From Nocardioides cavernae (GTDB lineage: Bacteria > Actinomycetota > Actinomycetes > Propionibacteriales > Nocardioidaceae), in NCBI RefSeq assembly GCF_013410035.1, contig NZ_JACCBW010000001.1, positions 558,001-622,000 on the forward strand: 64,000 nt of DNA, in the 5' to 3' direction. Shown here in pieces: positions 44,879-54,275 of the stretch (position 1 is the first letter of the stretch; each line of letters begins with the position of its first letter). The notes under the pieces were generated by a model. It was not told the DNA's origin. It saw only the letters and a program-made list of their open reading frames with translations, and did not search any database. A program made the position numbers and the translations under genes.

Positions 44879-45370
44879 TCAGGACAGGTCGAGGTGCATC
44901 ACGTGGAGTCCGACGCGTCCGTGCGTCGCGCTGTCGAAGGCGTGTGGCACGGTGCCGACGATCTCGAAGCCCAGGTCCTGCCACAGGCGGACCGCCGCGG
45001 TGTTGGTCTCGACGACGGCGTTGAACTGGATGCCGGCGAAGCCCTGCTCGCGGTGCCAGGCGACCATCTCCTCACCGAGCATCCGGCCGACGCCCCGCCC
45101 GCGCGCGGCGGCGTCGACCATGAAGGACGCAGTCCCGACGTGCGACCCGCGGCCGGGACGGTTCGGTCCCATCTTCGCCGACCCGAGCACCCGGCCGTCC
45201 CCGTCCACGAGGACCACGACGCGGCTGCCGTCGAACCACAACCCGCGCGCCTCCTCCGAGGTCGCGCCGAGCGGGTAGGCATAGGTCTCCCCGGCCTCCA
45301 CGATCTCGTGCCAGAACGGCCAGATCGCCGGCCAGTCGTCCTCGGTCGCGAGCCTGACCCTCATCGTCAC
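44879..45370 (-). CDS. GNAT family N-acetyltransferase
   Basis: Single GNAT domain of about 163 residues. Seen features are RLATEDDWPAIWPFWHEIV at the start, the acetyl-CoA loop AAARGRGVGRMLGEEMV and FNAVVETNTAAVRLWQDLGF. It resembles phosphinothricin-type acetyltransferases. The GTG at 45370 overlaps the DinB stop by 4 nt (GTGA); ATG 45364 is an in-frame alternative. Confidence 0.88.
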   Translation of the reverse strand: MTMRVRLATEDDWPAIWPFWHEIVEAGETYAYPLGATSEEARGLWFDGSRVVVLVDGDGRVLGSAKMGPNRPGRGSHVGTASFMVDAAARGRGVGRMLGEEMVAWHREQGFAGIQFNAVVETNTAAVRLWQDLGFEIVGTVPHAFDSATHGRVGLHVMHLDLS

Positions 45371-45903
45371 AGGTCCGTCGCGCCGTCGATCGACTGGCGG
45401 ATGAGGTCGGCGTGGCCGGCGTGGCGGGCGTACTCCTCGACCATGTGGACCAGCACCCACCGGATGGTCGCGGTCTCGCCCTTCGCGGGATCCCGCTCGC
45501 GTGCCACCCGGCGGCCGATGTCGGGGTCCGCTGCGAGGGCAGCGTCGAGGTGGGCCTCGGACCGGGCGATCGCGTCGGCGAGCAGCGCGTCGAGCTCCGC
45601 GTGCGAGGCGCCCGCAGCACTGTGCCAGTCCCAGTCGGGGTCGTCGTCCCACGGCGCGGTGTCCCACGGCGGGGCGGGCTCGTTGGCCAGCAGGTTGTAG
45701 GAGACCCAGTAGTCCTCGACGAAGGCCAGGTGCTTGAGCATCCCGCCGAGGGTGAGGTCGCTGGGCGCCAGCGCCTGGTCGAGCTGGGGGTCGGTCAGTC
45801 CGCTGGCCTGGAGGCGGATCGTGCCGCGGTAGTGGTCGAGGTAGGACCGGAGCATGCCGACCTCGTCGTTGCTGTACGCCGGCTCGGGCCGTTCGATCAC
45901 CAT
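45367..45903 (-). CDS. DinB/YfiT-like four-helix metalloprotein
   Basis: Protein of 178 residues with the DUF664/DinB four-helix bundle and metal-site His: LKHLAFVEDYW, then MVEEYARHAGHADLIRQSIDG. In actinobacteria such proteins include mycothiol-dependent enzymes and proteins of unknown activity. TAGGTT (45916-45911) lies 7 nt before ATG 45903, a clear leaderless pattern. The GNAT gene follows with a 4-nt overlap. Confidence 0.9.
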   Translation of the reverse strand: MVIERPEPAYSNDEVGMLRSYLDHYRGTIRLQASGLTDPQLDQALAPSDLTLGGMLKHLAFVEDYWVSYNLLANEPAPPWDTAPWDDDPDWDWHSAAGASHAELDALLADAIARSEAHLDAALAADPDIGRRVARERDPAKGETATIRWVLVHMVEEYARHAGHADLIRQSIDGATDL

Positions 45904-45919
45904 GGCCGCGAACCTAGTG

Positions 45920-46008
45920 CGTGGACGCGCGGACATTCATCTGGATATGGCGGGGCCGCCCCGCTCAGCAGAGCGGGACGGTCCGGCCAATGTCCGCGCG
46001 TCTCCACG
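45920..46008. repeat. Long-arm intergenic hairpin F
   Basis: CGTGGACGCGCGGACATT (45920-45937) pairs with 45989-46008 with one 2-nt bulge. The loop holds a CCCCGCTC/GAGCGGG inner stem. It lies 12 nt after the stop of the small gene at 46021 (minus strand) and next to the dinB promoter. Confidence 0.65.
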
Positions 46009-46020
46009 GAGGGGGCTGCG

Positions 46021-46212
46021 TCAGAGGGCCGGGCCCTCGCCGCGCAGCTTGTCGACCTCGGCCATCGCGTCGCGCAGCTGGCCCAGCCACTCCTCGGCGT
46101 GCTCGCCGACGAGCCGGACCGACCACGCCAGCGCGTCGGAGCGTGACCGGGCGACGCCGGGGTCGACGAGGGTGTCGAGCACCTGTCGCTCGGGCTGGCG
46201 CAGCCGGGTCAT
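46021..46212 (-). CDS. Small ribbon-helix-helix-like protein, possibly the 3' end of a frameshifted gene
   Basis: Reading frame of 63 residues (MTRLRQPERQVLDTLVDPG, SRSDALAWSVRLVGEHAEEW, then an acidic end) that looks like a short RHH or helical regulator. Upstream, in the neighbouring frame, 46213-46340 encodes protein-like sequence (GWQVADLPPADEAAD, GRIGRFRAETKAERIET) with no start codon near it. One extra G near 46212 would join the two, so this may be a frameshifted gene. Function unknown. Confidence 0.5.
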   Translation of the reverse strand: MTRLRQPERQVLDTLVDPGVARSRSDALAWSVRLVGEHAEEWLGQLRDAMAEVDKLRGEGPAL

Positions 46213-46357
46213 CGGTCTCGATGCGCTCGGCCTTGGTCTCGGCGCGGAAGCGGCCGATCCGGCCCTGGGCGTCGGCGCCGTCGGCGGCCTCGTCGGCGGG
46301 CGGGAGGTCGGCGACCTGCCAGCCGCCGCGGCGTGGACCGCGCCCTAGGCTGGCCGC

Positions 46358-46711
46358 GTGACGAACCCACGCCCGTGCCCCTGCGGCACCGGCTCGGCGT
46401 ACGCCGCGTGCTGCGGTCCGCTCCTGGCCAACGCCGCGCAGGCCGAGACCCCCGAGCGCCTCATGCGCTCGCGCTACACCGCCTTCGTCACCGGCGACGG
46501 CGACCACCTCTTCCGCACCTGGCACCCGCGCACCCGCCCCGACGACGTGCGGCCCGACCCGGCCACCCGCTGGACCGGTCTGGAGGTCCTCGCCGCCGAG
46601 GGCGACACCGTGGAGTTCGTCGCCTCATGGGAGGGCGGCCGGATGCACGAGCTCAGCCGCTTCGAGCAGCGCGCCGGCCGGTGGTTCTACGTCGACGGCG
46701 ACGTCAGGTAG
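46358..46711 (+). CDS. SEC-C motif/UPF0225 (YchJ-like) protein
   Basis: Protein of 117 residues: an N-terminal SEC-C-like zinc motif (RPCPCGTGSAYAACCGPLL) and an NTF2-like domain (LMRSRYTAFVTGDGDHLFRTWH). This is the YchJ/UPF0225 family of unknown function. TAGGCT (46346-46351) lies 6 nt before the GTG, a leaderless pattern that selects this start. Confidence 0.9.
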   Translation: MTNPRPCPCGTGSAYAACCGPLLANAAQAETPERLMRSRYTAFVTGDGDHLFRTWHPRTRPDDVRPDPATRWTGLEVLAAEGDTVEFVASWEGGRMHELSRFEQRAGRWFYVDGDVR

Positions 46712-46727
46712 GCGGTCCCCCAGCAGA

Positions 46728-47357
46728 TCACCCGGACCGGTCGACCCACCGCTCCCCCACAGGGACGGGCACGGCGGCACCGGCGGTCGCCGCGGCGACG
46801 ACCTCGACCAGCCGGTCGACCTCGTCGGGCGACGCGGCCAGCAGCAGCCGGACGCGGGCGTCGTACGCCACGTCGAGCACGACGACCCCGCGTGCGCGCA
46901 GCTCCCCCTCGACCCGCCCGGCGTCGGAGTGGTCGAGGTCGAGCGCCAGCTCGGTCAGCAGCGAGCGGCGCAGCGTCCCTGCCCCGGCGAGGGCGGCGCG
47001 GACCGCGTCACCGTACGCACGCACCAGCCCGCCCGCGCCCAGGAGGGTCCCGCCGAACCAACGGGTGACCACGGCGGCGACGTCGCTGACCTCCGCGCCC
47101 CGCAGGACGTCGAGCATCGGTGCTCCCGCCGTGCCGGCGGGCTCACCGTCGTCGGAGGAGCGCTGGACCGCGCCGGTCGGGCCGAGGACGAAGGCCGAGC
47201 AGTGATGGCGCGCGTCCCAGTGCTCACGGCGCAGCGACGTGACGAGCGCCCGCGCCTCGGCCTCGTCGTCGACCCGGCGCAGGGTGCAGAGAAACCGCGA
47301 GCCGCGGTCCTCGACCTCACCGGTGGCGTCGCGCGCGAGGGTGAGGTAGCCGGTCAC
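46728..47357 (-). CDS. YigZ/IMPACT family protein
   Basis: Protein of 209 residues with the UPF0029/IMPACT N-terminal domain (RGSRFLCTLRRV, HHCSAFVLGP, SSDDGEPAGTAGAPML, TRWFGGTLLGAGGLVRAY) and a C-terminal DUF1949 region. Bacterial members are linked to translation or protein turnover without a firm reaction. The GTG overlaps the YihY stop by 4 nt. Confidence 0.9.
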   Translation of the reverse strand: MTGYLTLARDATGEVEDRGSRFLCTLRRVDDEAEARALVTSLRREHWDARHHCSAFVLGPTGAVQRSSDDGEPAGTAGAPMLDVLRGAEVSDVAAVVTRWFGGTLLGAGGLVRAYGDAVRAALAGAGTLRRSLLTELALDLDHSDAGRVEGELRARGVVVLDVAYDARVRLLLAASPDEVDRLVEVVAAATAGAAVPVPVGERWVDRSG

Positions 47358-48412
47358 GTCCGTGCCGGGTCGTCCCGGTCGTCCGCCTCGACCGCCTCGA
47401 CCTGGTCCTGGTCCTGGTCCTGGTCCTCCCGGCGCTCGGCCGGGCTGGGCTCCCAGATGACCCGCACCTTCTCGAAGCCCTTGTGGCGCTGCATGGCGGC
47501 GTAGAGCGCGTACGCCCGCCGGTCCGCCTCGGTGAGCTCGACGTTGTCGGTGAAGGGCGTCAGGAGCGCCCGGGGCCACAGGTGACGGGCGGCGACGACG
47601 TTGATCTCCATCGCGAGCACGGCCATCACCGCGCCGATCCACAGGAAGCCGATGAGACCGAGGACGAGACCGAACGTCTTGGTCATCGAGCTGGTGTCGA
47701 CGAGCACGTTGTCGACGTAGGCCGCACCACCGATCTGGAGGACCTGCCACATGATCGCCAGCGCGTAGCCGCCCGGCGCAGCGCGCCAGAACGAGTGCTG
47801 GCCGGTCGCGGCGAAGCGGAACAGCAGCGTCAGGAAGGTGCCGACGACGAGGATGGTGAGCAGCGGCAGGAACGTCTTGAGCCCCTCGGCGACGAAGGTG
47901 CCGAAGAGGTCCGTCGTGCTGGCGATCGTCGACACCACCGTGACGGCGAGCAGCGAGAAGCCCGCCGTGACGAGGAGGACCAACGTCTTGACCCGGGCGT
48001 AGAACGGGTTCGGGCGGCTGTTGCGCGGCACCGACCACGCGACGTGCTGGGTGTTCTGCAGCGCCTGGCCCAGGCCCATCGCGCCGTAGAGCGCGGCGAG
48101 CGCACCGAAGACCACACCGGCGACCGATCCCTGCAGTCCCTCGGGTCGGCCGAGCTCGTCGCCGATGATCGGGAACTGCGAGAGGGCGGAGTTGAGGATC
48201 GCCTCCTGCCAGCTGGGCTCGCCCCGCAGGACCAGGCCCAGGATCGAGGTGCCGAGCAGCATCAGCGGGAAGATCGCGACGAACGCGTAGTAGGTCAGCG
48301 CCGAGGCGAGGTAGGGGCCCTGGTCGTCGAAGTACTTGTAGATGACCGCGAGCGGGAACCCGAGGACGGGGTGGCGGCGCTGGAACGAGTCGACTGCTCC
48401 CACGGCTCCCAC
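47354..48412 (-). CDS. YihY/virulence-factor-BrkB family membrane protein
   Basis: Membrane protein of 352 residues with about six segments and the family stretch DQGPYLASALTYYAFVAIFPLML. A C-terminal tail of about 60 residues ends in repeated Asp-Gln pairs and acidic residues. Family members are uncharacterised (not RNase BN). TACCCT (48424-48419) ends 6 nt before GTG 48412, a leaderless pattern; this start is preferred over longer ones. Confidence 0.9.
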   Translation of the reverse strand: MGAVGAVDSFQRRHPVLGFPLAVIYKYFDDQGPYLASALTYYAFVAIFPLMLLGTSILGLVLRGEPSWQEAILNSALSQFPIIGDELGRPEGLQGSVAGVVFGALAALYGAMGLGQALQNTQHVAWSVPRNSRPNPFYARVKTLVLLVTAGFSLLAVTVVSTIASTTDLFGTFVAEGLKTFLPLLTILVVGTFLTLLFRFAATGQHSFWRAAPGGYALAIMWQVLQIGGAAYVDNVLVDTSSMTKTFGLVLGLIGFLWIGAVMAVLAMEINVVAARHLWPRALLTPFTDNVELTEADRRAYALYAAMQRHKGFEKVRVIWEPSPAERREDQDQDQDQVEAVEADDRDDPART

Positions 48413-48428
48413 GCTCGGAGGGTACCGG

Positions 48429-49208
48429 TCACCACCACCCGAGCAGGCCACCGCCGAGCCGTACGACGAAGCCGGACACCACGACGAGGAAGAACGCACG
48501 CACGAACCGGGCTCCCCGCGCCATCGCGAGGCGCGCGCCGAGGTAGCCGCCGGTGACGTTGGCCGCGGCCATCACCAGCGCGAGGTCCCAGATCACCGCG
48601 CCCTGGGGGACGAACACCGCGAGAGCGGCCAGGTTGGTCGCCCAGTTGGCGAGCTTGGCCTTGGCCGAGGCCTCGAGGAAGTTGTAGCCGAGTACCCCGA
48701 CGAGCGCGAAGACGAGGAACGACCCGGTGCCGGGGCCGATCGCCCCGTCGTAGAACCCGATCGTCAGGCCGGTGGTCACGACGGCCGCGAGGTGCTGCCC
48801 GCCCTGGAACCGCAGCCGGGTCAGCTCGCCGACGCTGGGCTTGAACCACACGTAGCCGCCGACGAGCACCAGCACGACGAGGATGATCGGGTCGAAGGCG
48901 CTGCGTGGCAGCAGGGACGCGACGAGCGCCCCGCCGGCCGAGCCGAGGCCGGCGGCGAGCATCAGCGGCAGGAAGGTGCGAGGGTCGGGGCGGATCCGCC
49001 GGACGTACGTCGCGGCACTGATCGAGGTGCCGCAGAAGGACGACAGCTTGTTGGTCGCCGCGATCTGCACGACGGACGCGCCGGGCAGGCCGATGAGCAG
49101 CGCGGGCAGCTGGACGAGCCCGCCTCCCCCGACAACGGCGTCGACGAAGCCCGCGACCAGCGCGGCGAGGACCAGGAAGCAGACGACCTCGAGGGACAGG
49201 TCACCCAT
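48429..49208 (-). CDS. TSUP/TauE-SafE family permease
   Basis: Membrane protein of 259 residues with seven to eight segments and the duplicated TSUP motif: AGFVDAVVGGGGLVQLPALL in the first half and IGFYDGAIGPGTGSFLVFAL in the second. Members export sulfite, sulfoacetate or related anions. Nearby cystathionine beta-synthase hints at sulfur compounds, but this is only context. It starts 3 nt after the lipoprotein stop. Confidence 0.9.
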   Translation of the reverse strand: MGDLSLEVVCFLVLAALVAGFVDAVVGGGGLVQLPALLIGLPGASVVQIAATNKLSSFCGTSISAATYVRRIRPDPRTFLPLMLAAGLGSAGGALVASLLPRSAFDPIILVVLVLVGGYVWFKPSVGELTRLRFQGGQHLAAVVTTGLTIGFYDGAIGPGTGSFLVFALVGVLGYNFLEASAKAKLANWATNLAALAVFVPQGAVIWDLALVMAAANVTGGYLGARLAMARGARFVRAFFLVVVSGFVVRLGGGLLGWW

Positions 49209-49211
49209 GCG

Positions 49212-49654
49212 TCAGCCGGAGGTCGTGTCTCGGGTGAACTCCTGCACCACGACGGCGTCGTAGTCCTCGGGCATGGTGGCGCTGAGGCCGGGACAGATGA
49301 GCGACTGCGACTGGTCCTGCACCATGGTCGCTGCGGAGCAGTTGAGGCGCGCGACCGGTTCGCCGTCGGCGGAGAAGACCATCTCGAAGATCGCGGCGCG
49401 TTCGTCGTCGATCGTGTTGGTGATCGTGCCCTTGACCTCGGGGGTGGTCACCTCGTCGACGCCGGCGGAGCGCTCGACGCCGTTGAGCTCCCAGCCGTCC
49501 TCGACGGTGAACCCGTTCCAGGAGAAGGCCTTGCCGACCTCGACCTCGACCGGCTCGGTGCTGGTGGTCACGTCGTCGCCACCGCCGCACGCGGCCAGCG
49601 CGCCGAGGCACACGAGCCCCGCGAGGCCGGACGCGAGCCGCTTCCCGAGCCGGT

Positions 49655-49658
<4 letters not shown>
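49212..49658 (-). CDS. Lipoprotein of unknown function
   Basis: Protein of 148 residues with a lipobox LGALAACGG (lipidated Cys near residue 24) and a beta-rich extracellular domain (VGKAFSWNGFTVEDGWELNG) resembling small FxLYD/DUF4352-type domains. Function unknown. The GTG start overlaps the cystathionine beta-synthase stop by 4 nt, so the two are expressed together. Confidence 0.82.
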
Positions 49659-51049
<1,391 letters not shown>

Positions 51050-51111
51050 CCGGCCAATCTACGACCTACCGCTCCGGAGCCCCCAATGGACGACTGAGTA
51101 CCCTCGGGGCC

Positions 51112-52179
51112 GTGGGGGCTACTGGGGCAGCACGCAAGCTGGCATCGGCCGCCGCCCTCGGCGGGGGCGGTCTCTCCGTGCTCGGCGCGGGGCTCTACGG
51201 CGTGCTCGTCGCCGAGGCCAAGTTCGCCCGCAAGGTGATCGGCAACGCCGATCACACGCCCCCCGACGCGACCGGGTGGTACGGCCGGGGCCGGCCCGCG
51301 CCGGCGATCCGGATCGCCCTGCTGGGTGACTCCAGCGCCGCCGGCTACGGCGTCCAGCGCGTCGAGGGCACCACCGGCGCGCATCTGGCGACGGGCGTCG
51401 CCGCCCAGGCCGACCGCCGGGTGCACCTGCGCTCCTTCGCCGTCGTCGGCGCCCAGTCGAGCGCGCTCGCCCACCAGGTCGACGCCGCGCTGCCGACCCA
51501 CCCGGACCTCGCGGTCGTGCTCATCGGCGCCAACGACGTGACGCACAGCGTGCTGCCGTCCGCGTCCGTGAGGCACCTCGCCGAGGGCGTACGCCGCCTG
51601 CGCGAGGCGGGCATCGCGGTCGTCGTCGGCACCTGCCCCGACCTCGGCACCATCCGGCCGATCCCGCCGCCGCTCAAGCAGGTCGCGCGCGAGTGGTCGC
51701 GCCGGCTCGCCGCCGCCCAGACCATCACCGTCGTCGAGAACGGCGGCCGCTCGGTGTCGCTGGGCGACATCCTCGGCCCGGAGTTCGAGGCCGCGCCGGC
51801 CGTGCTGTTCGGTCCGGACCGCTTCCACCCCTCCGCCGACGGCTACAAGCAGCTGGCCTCGGTCCTCGTCCCGTCCTGCCTCGCCGCGCTCGACCTGCTG
51901 CCCGCCGACGAGGCGCTGCCCGAGCCCCTGCGCCGCGAGGGCATCCTGCCGGTGGCTGCTGCGGCCGTGCGCGCCGCGCGTACGCCCGGCACCGAGGTCG
52001 ACGGCACCGAGGTCGGCGGCAACCAGCGCGGCCTCCGCGGCCGCTGGGTCGAGCTCCGCCACCGCCGCCGGCGCCCCTCGACCGAGACCGAGTCGCCGGA
52101 CGAGCACGAGGACGGCCCTGCGGACGGAGGCCCTGCGGAGGACGGCTCTGCGGAGGACACCGCCCCCGGCGGTGAGTGA
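51112..52179 (+). CDS. SGNH/GDSL hydrolase, membrane-anchored
   Basis: Esterase- or lipase-like protein of 355 residues. An N-terminal membrane segment (about 12-35) precedes the SGNH domain: catalytic Ser74 in IALLGDSSAAGYG, the block-III motif VLIGANDVTH and the Asp/His pair in DRFHPSADGYK. A charged C-terminal extension ends in Asp/Glu/Gly/Pro-rich sequence. It corresponds by place to mycobacterial Rv1075c. TACCCT (51099-51104) lies 7 nt before the GTG, a leaderless pattern. Confidence 0.92.
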   Translation: MGATGAARKLASAAALGGGGLSVLGAGLYGVLVAEAKFARKVIGNADHTPPDATGWYGRGRPAPAIRIALLGDSSAAGYGVQRVEGTTGAHLATGVAAQADRRVHLRSFAVVGAQSSALAHQVDAALPTHPDLAVVLIGANDVTHSVLPSASVRHLAEGVRRLREAGIAVVVGTCPDLGTIRPIPPPLKQVAREWSRRLAAAQTITVVENGGRSVSLGDILGPEFEAAPAVLFGPDRFHPSADGYKQLASVLVPSCLAALDLLPADEALPEPLRREGILPVAAAAVRAARTPGTEVDGTEVGGNQRGLRGRWVELRHRRRRPSTETESPDEHEDGPADGGPAEDGSAEDTAPGGE

Positions 52180-52218
52180 GACACGTCCTGCGGCCCGAGA
52201 ACGTGTCTCACGCACCGC
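52169..52218. repeat. Intergenic hairpin repeat, family member C
   Basis: GCGGTGAGTGAGACACGT (52169-52186) pairs with ACGTGTCTCACGCACCGC (52201-52218) at 17 of 18 positions over a 14-nt loop. It begins inside the last codons of the SGNH gene. The arm matches member B at 16 of 18 bases although the two lie 29 kb apart. Confidence 0.78.
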
Positions 52219-52292
52219 TCGCCCCGACATGACGCCGGCCCGCCCGAGCAGAGCTCGAACGGGCCGGCGGAGTTCGACCGCTGGTGCGTGGG

Positions 52293-53156
52293 TCAGTCGC
52301 CACGCAGGATCGCGAGGATCCGGAGCAGGTTGGTGTAGATCCAGACCAGGCTGACGGTGAGGCCGAACGCGGCGCGCCACGACTCGCGCTCCGGGAGACC
52401 GGCGGCGACGCCGTTCTCGACGAAGTCGAAGTCGAGGATCAGCATGAAGACACCAAGGACCAGGCCGGCGAGGGCGAAGACGAAGCCGAGCCCGCCGTTG
52501 CCGTAGAGGCCGGTGTTGATGCCGAAGAAGCTCAGCACGAGGGACAGCAGGCCGAGGCCCACCATCGCGAACATGCCGGCCACGACGCCGCGACGGAACT
52601 TGTCGCCGACCTTGATCTCGAGGAACTTGTAGGCGGCGAGCGTGCCGATGAAGGCGGCGAAGGTGCCGAGCACGGCCTGGGTCACGACACCCGGGTAGAG
52701 GGTGTCGAAGAACTTGCTGACCGCGCCGAGCGCGACGCCCTCGAGGGCGGCGAAGGCCATCACGAGCGCCGGGCTGATCACGCGCTTGAACGAGTTGACC
52801 AGCGACAGCAGGAACGCACCGCCGGCGCCGACCACCATGAGCATCTGGGCCCGGCCGAGCGCCTCGTTGTCGATGACGTTGGCGTCGACGACGTCGCCGA
52901 TCCACCACCAGGTGACGAAGGCGGTCGCGAAGACGAGGGCGATCGAGATGGCGGTCTTCTGGACCACGGAGTCGATCGTCATCCGGCCCTGGTCGACCTG
53001 GCCGGGCGTGCCGGTGCCCCAGGTGGACGGGTCGGTCGTGTCGCCGTAGCCCGGGTAGGCCGCGCCGCCACCGGCGTACGTCTGGTTTCCGTAGGCGTTC
53101 GACGAGGCGCGGTTGAACTCCTCGGAACGGGCGAAAACGGGGTTGTTGCTTCTCAT
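52293..53156 (-). CDS. Bax inhibitor-1/YccA family membrane protein
   Basis: Membrane protein of 287 residues. A hydrophilic Tyr/Gly/Pro-rich N-terminus (about 60 residues) precedes seven membrane segments of the Bax-inhibitor-1-like YccA/DUF4870-type group (ALEGVALGAVSKFFDTLYPG, LDFDFVENGVAAGLPERESW). Bacterial members are thought to act in calcium leak or in regulating membrane proteolysis. AAGGAGA precedes ATG 53156. Confidence 0.88.
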   Translation of the reverse strand: MRSNNPVFARSEEFNRASSNAYGNQTYAGGGAAYPGYGDTTDPSTWGTGTPGQVDQGRMTIDSVVQKTAISIALVFATAFVTWWWIGDVVDANVIDNEALGRAQMLMVVGAGGAFLLSLVNSFKRVISPALVMAFAALEGVALGAVSKFFDTLYPGVVTQAVLGTFAAFIGTLAAYKFLEIKVGDKFRRGVVAGMFAMVGLGLLSLVLSFFGINTGLYGNGGLGFVFALAGLVLGVFMLILDFDFVENGVAAGLPERESWRAAFGLTVSLVWIYTNLLRILAILRGD

Positions 53157-53345
53157 GGTCTCTCCTTGGAGGCCACCCCCGGAGCTTCCGGGGGGTGCGA
53201 CGCCGTCGCGGTGACGGCGCCTGTCTCGTCGACCCCACTCTAGCCGGGGCGACACCTGTTCAAACGCGCGCGCGGGGGGCGCTGTTCCCGTCACAGCAAC
53301 TTCTCAGGATGGGATCGTCCCAAGGACCGCATACCAAAGAACGAG

Positions 53346-53422
53346 TGGTGCCCCGGCTGGGGTTCGAACCCAGACTGTGCGGTTTTTAAGACCGCTTCCT
53401 CTACCGGTTGGGATACCGGGGC
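53346..53422 (-). tRNA. tRNA with anticodon UAA (Leu-type anticodon) and a short variable loop
   Basis: On the minus strand a full cloverleaf is seen: acceptor GCCCCGG (53422-53416) with CCGGGGC, a 3-bp D stem TCC/GGA, anticodon stem GCGGT/ACCGC around loop CTTAAAA (anticodon UAA at 53388-53386), T arm CTGGG-TTCGAAC-CCCAG, discriminator A and an encoded CCA (53348-53346). The variable loop is only 5 nt (ACAGT), whereas normal bacterial tRNA-Leu has a long variable arm. The amino acid is therefore uncertain. Confidence 0.9.
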
Positions 53423-53429
53423 GCGGGAT

Positions 53430-54245
53430 TCAGTGTGTCAGCGCGCGCGCCCGCTCGAAGACCGCGTCGGTCATCTCGGCGGTCAGCCGGCGGGTGTAGG
53501 TGTTGTGCGGCGAGGGGTGGTAGCAGCCGACCACCGTGACACCGCCCAGGACGAGCTCGACGCCGTGACCGAACTTCGGCTTGCGCGCCGGGGCCGGCGC
53601 ACCCGCGGCGACGAGCGAGCGGATGGCGCCGTCCCACCCGAACGCGCCGAGCGCCACGATCACCCGCACGGTGGGCAGCAGCACCAGCTCGGCGGCGATC
53701 CACGGCGCGCACGCGTCACGCTCCGCGGGGGTGGGCTTGTTCTCCGGGGGCGCGCAGCGCACGGTCGCGACCATCCGGGCGTCGACCAGCCGCTGCCCGT
53801 CCCCGGCGTGCTCGCTGGTCGGCTGCGTCGCCCACCCGGTGCGGTGGAGGCTCGCGAAGAGCCAGTCGGCGCTGGGGTCGCCGGTGAAGATGCGTCCGGT
53901 CCGGTTGCCGCCGTTGGCGGCCGGCGCCAGCCCGACGACCAGCAGGGACGGCTCGGGGTCGCCCCAGCCGGGGATCGGCCGTCCCCAGTAGGGCTGGTCG
54001 GCGAACGACGCGCGCTTCGCGACGGCCACGTCCTCGCGCCACGCCACCAGCCGCGGGCAGGCCGAGCAGACGCTGACCCGCGCCATGAGCTCGTCGAGCG
54101 ACGCGTCCTGCGCGAGACGGCGTACGTCGTCGGCGCCGCGCGCGACGGGCGTGCCCGCGGCGGCCGGGTCGTCCGGCCAGCCGGTGCCGGGCGCGACCGG
54201 GCTCGTGAACGCTCCGCCCACGAGCGGGTGCGGCAGCAGGGTCAC
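53430..54245 (-). CDS. Uracil-DNA glycosylase, family 5-like (UdgB)
   Basis: Removes uracil and some deaminated purines from DNA. It has 271 residues with motif 1 GLAPAANGGNRTGR and motif 2 CYHPSPHNTYTRRLT, the forms seen in iron-sulfur family-5 enzymes. Four Cys (C60, C63, C164, C179) are placed to bind a 4Fe-4S cluster. GTG start; it lies 30 nt after the Ppx gene and just before the tRNA. Confidence 0.9.
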   Translation of the reverse strand: MTLLPHPLVGGAFTSPVAPGTGWPDDPAAAGTPVARGADDVRRLAQDASLDELMARVSVCSACPRLVAWREDVAVAKRASFADQPYWGRPIPGWGDPEPSLLVVGLAPAANGGNRTGRIFTGDPSADWLFASLHRTGWATQPTSEHAGDGQRLVDARMVATVRCAPPENKPTPAERDACAPWIAAELVLLPTVRVIVALGAFGWDGAIRSLVAAGAPAPARKPKFGHGVELVLGGVTVVGCYHPSPHNTYTRRLTAEMTDAVFERARALTH

Positions 54246-54275
54246 CGTGGGCTCGTCGCGGGGTTCACGGGCACC

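Noticed and set aside
53346..53422. An ordinary tRNA-Leu
   Set aside because: The anticodon is UAA but the long variable arm of tRNA-Leu is absent, so the amino acid was left open.
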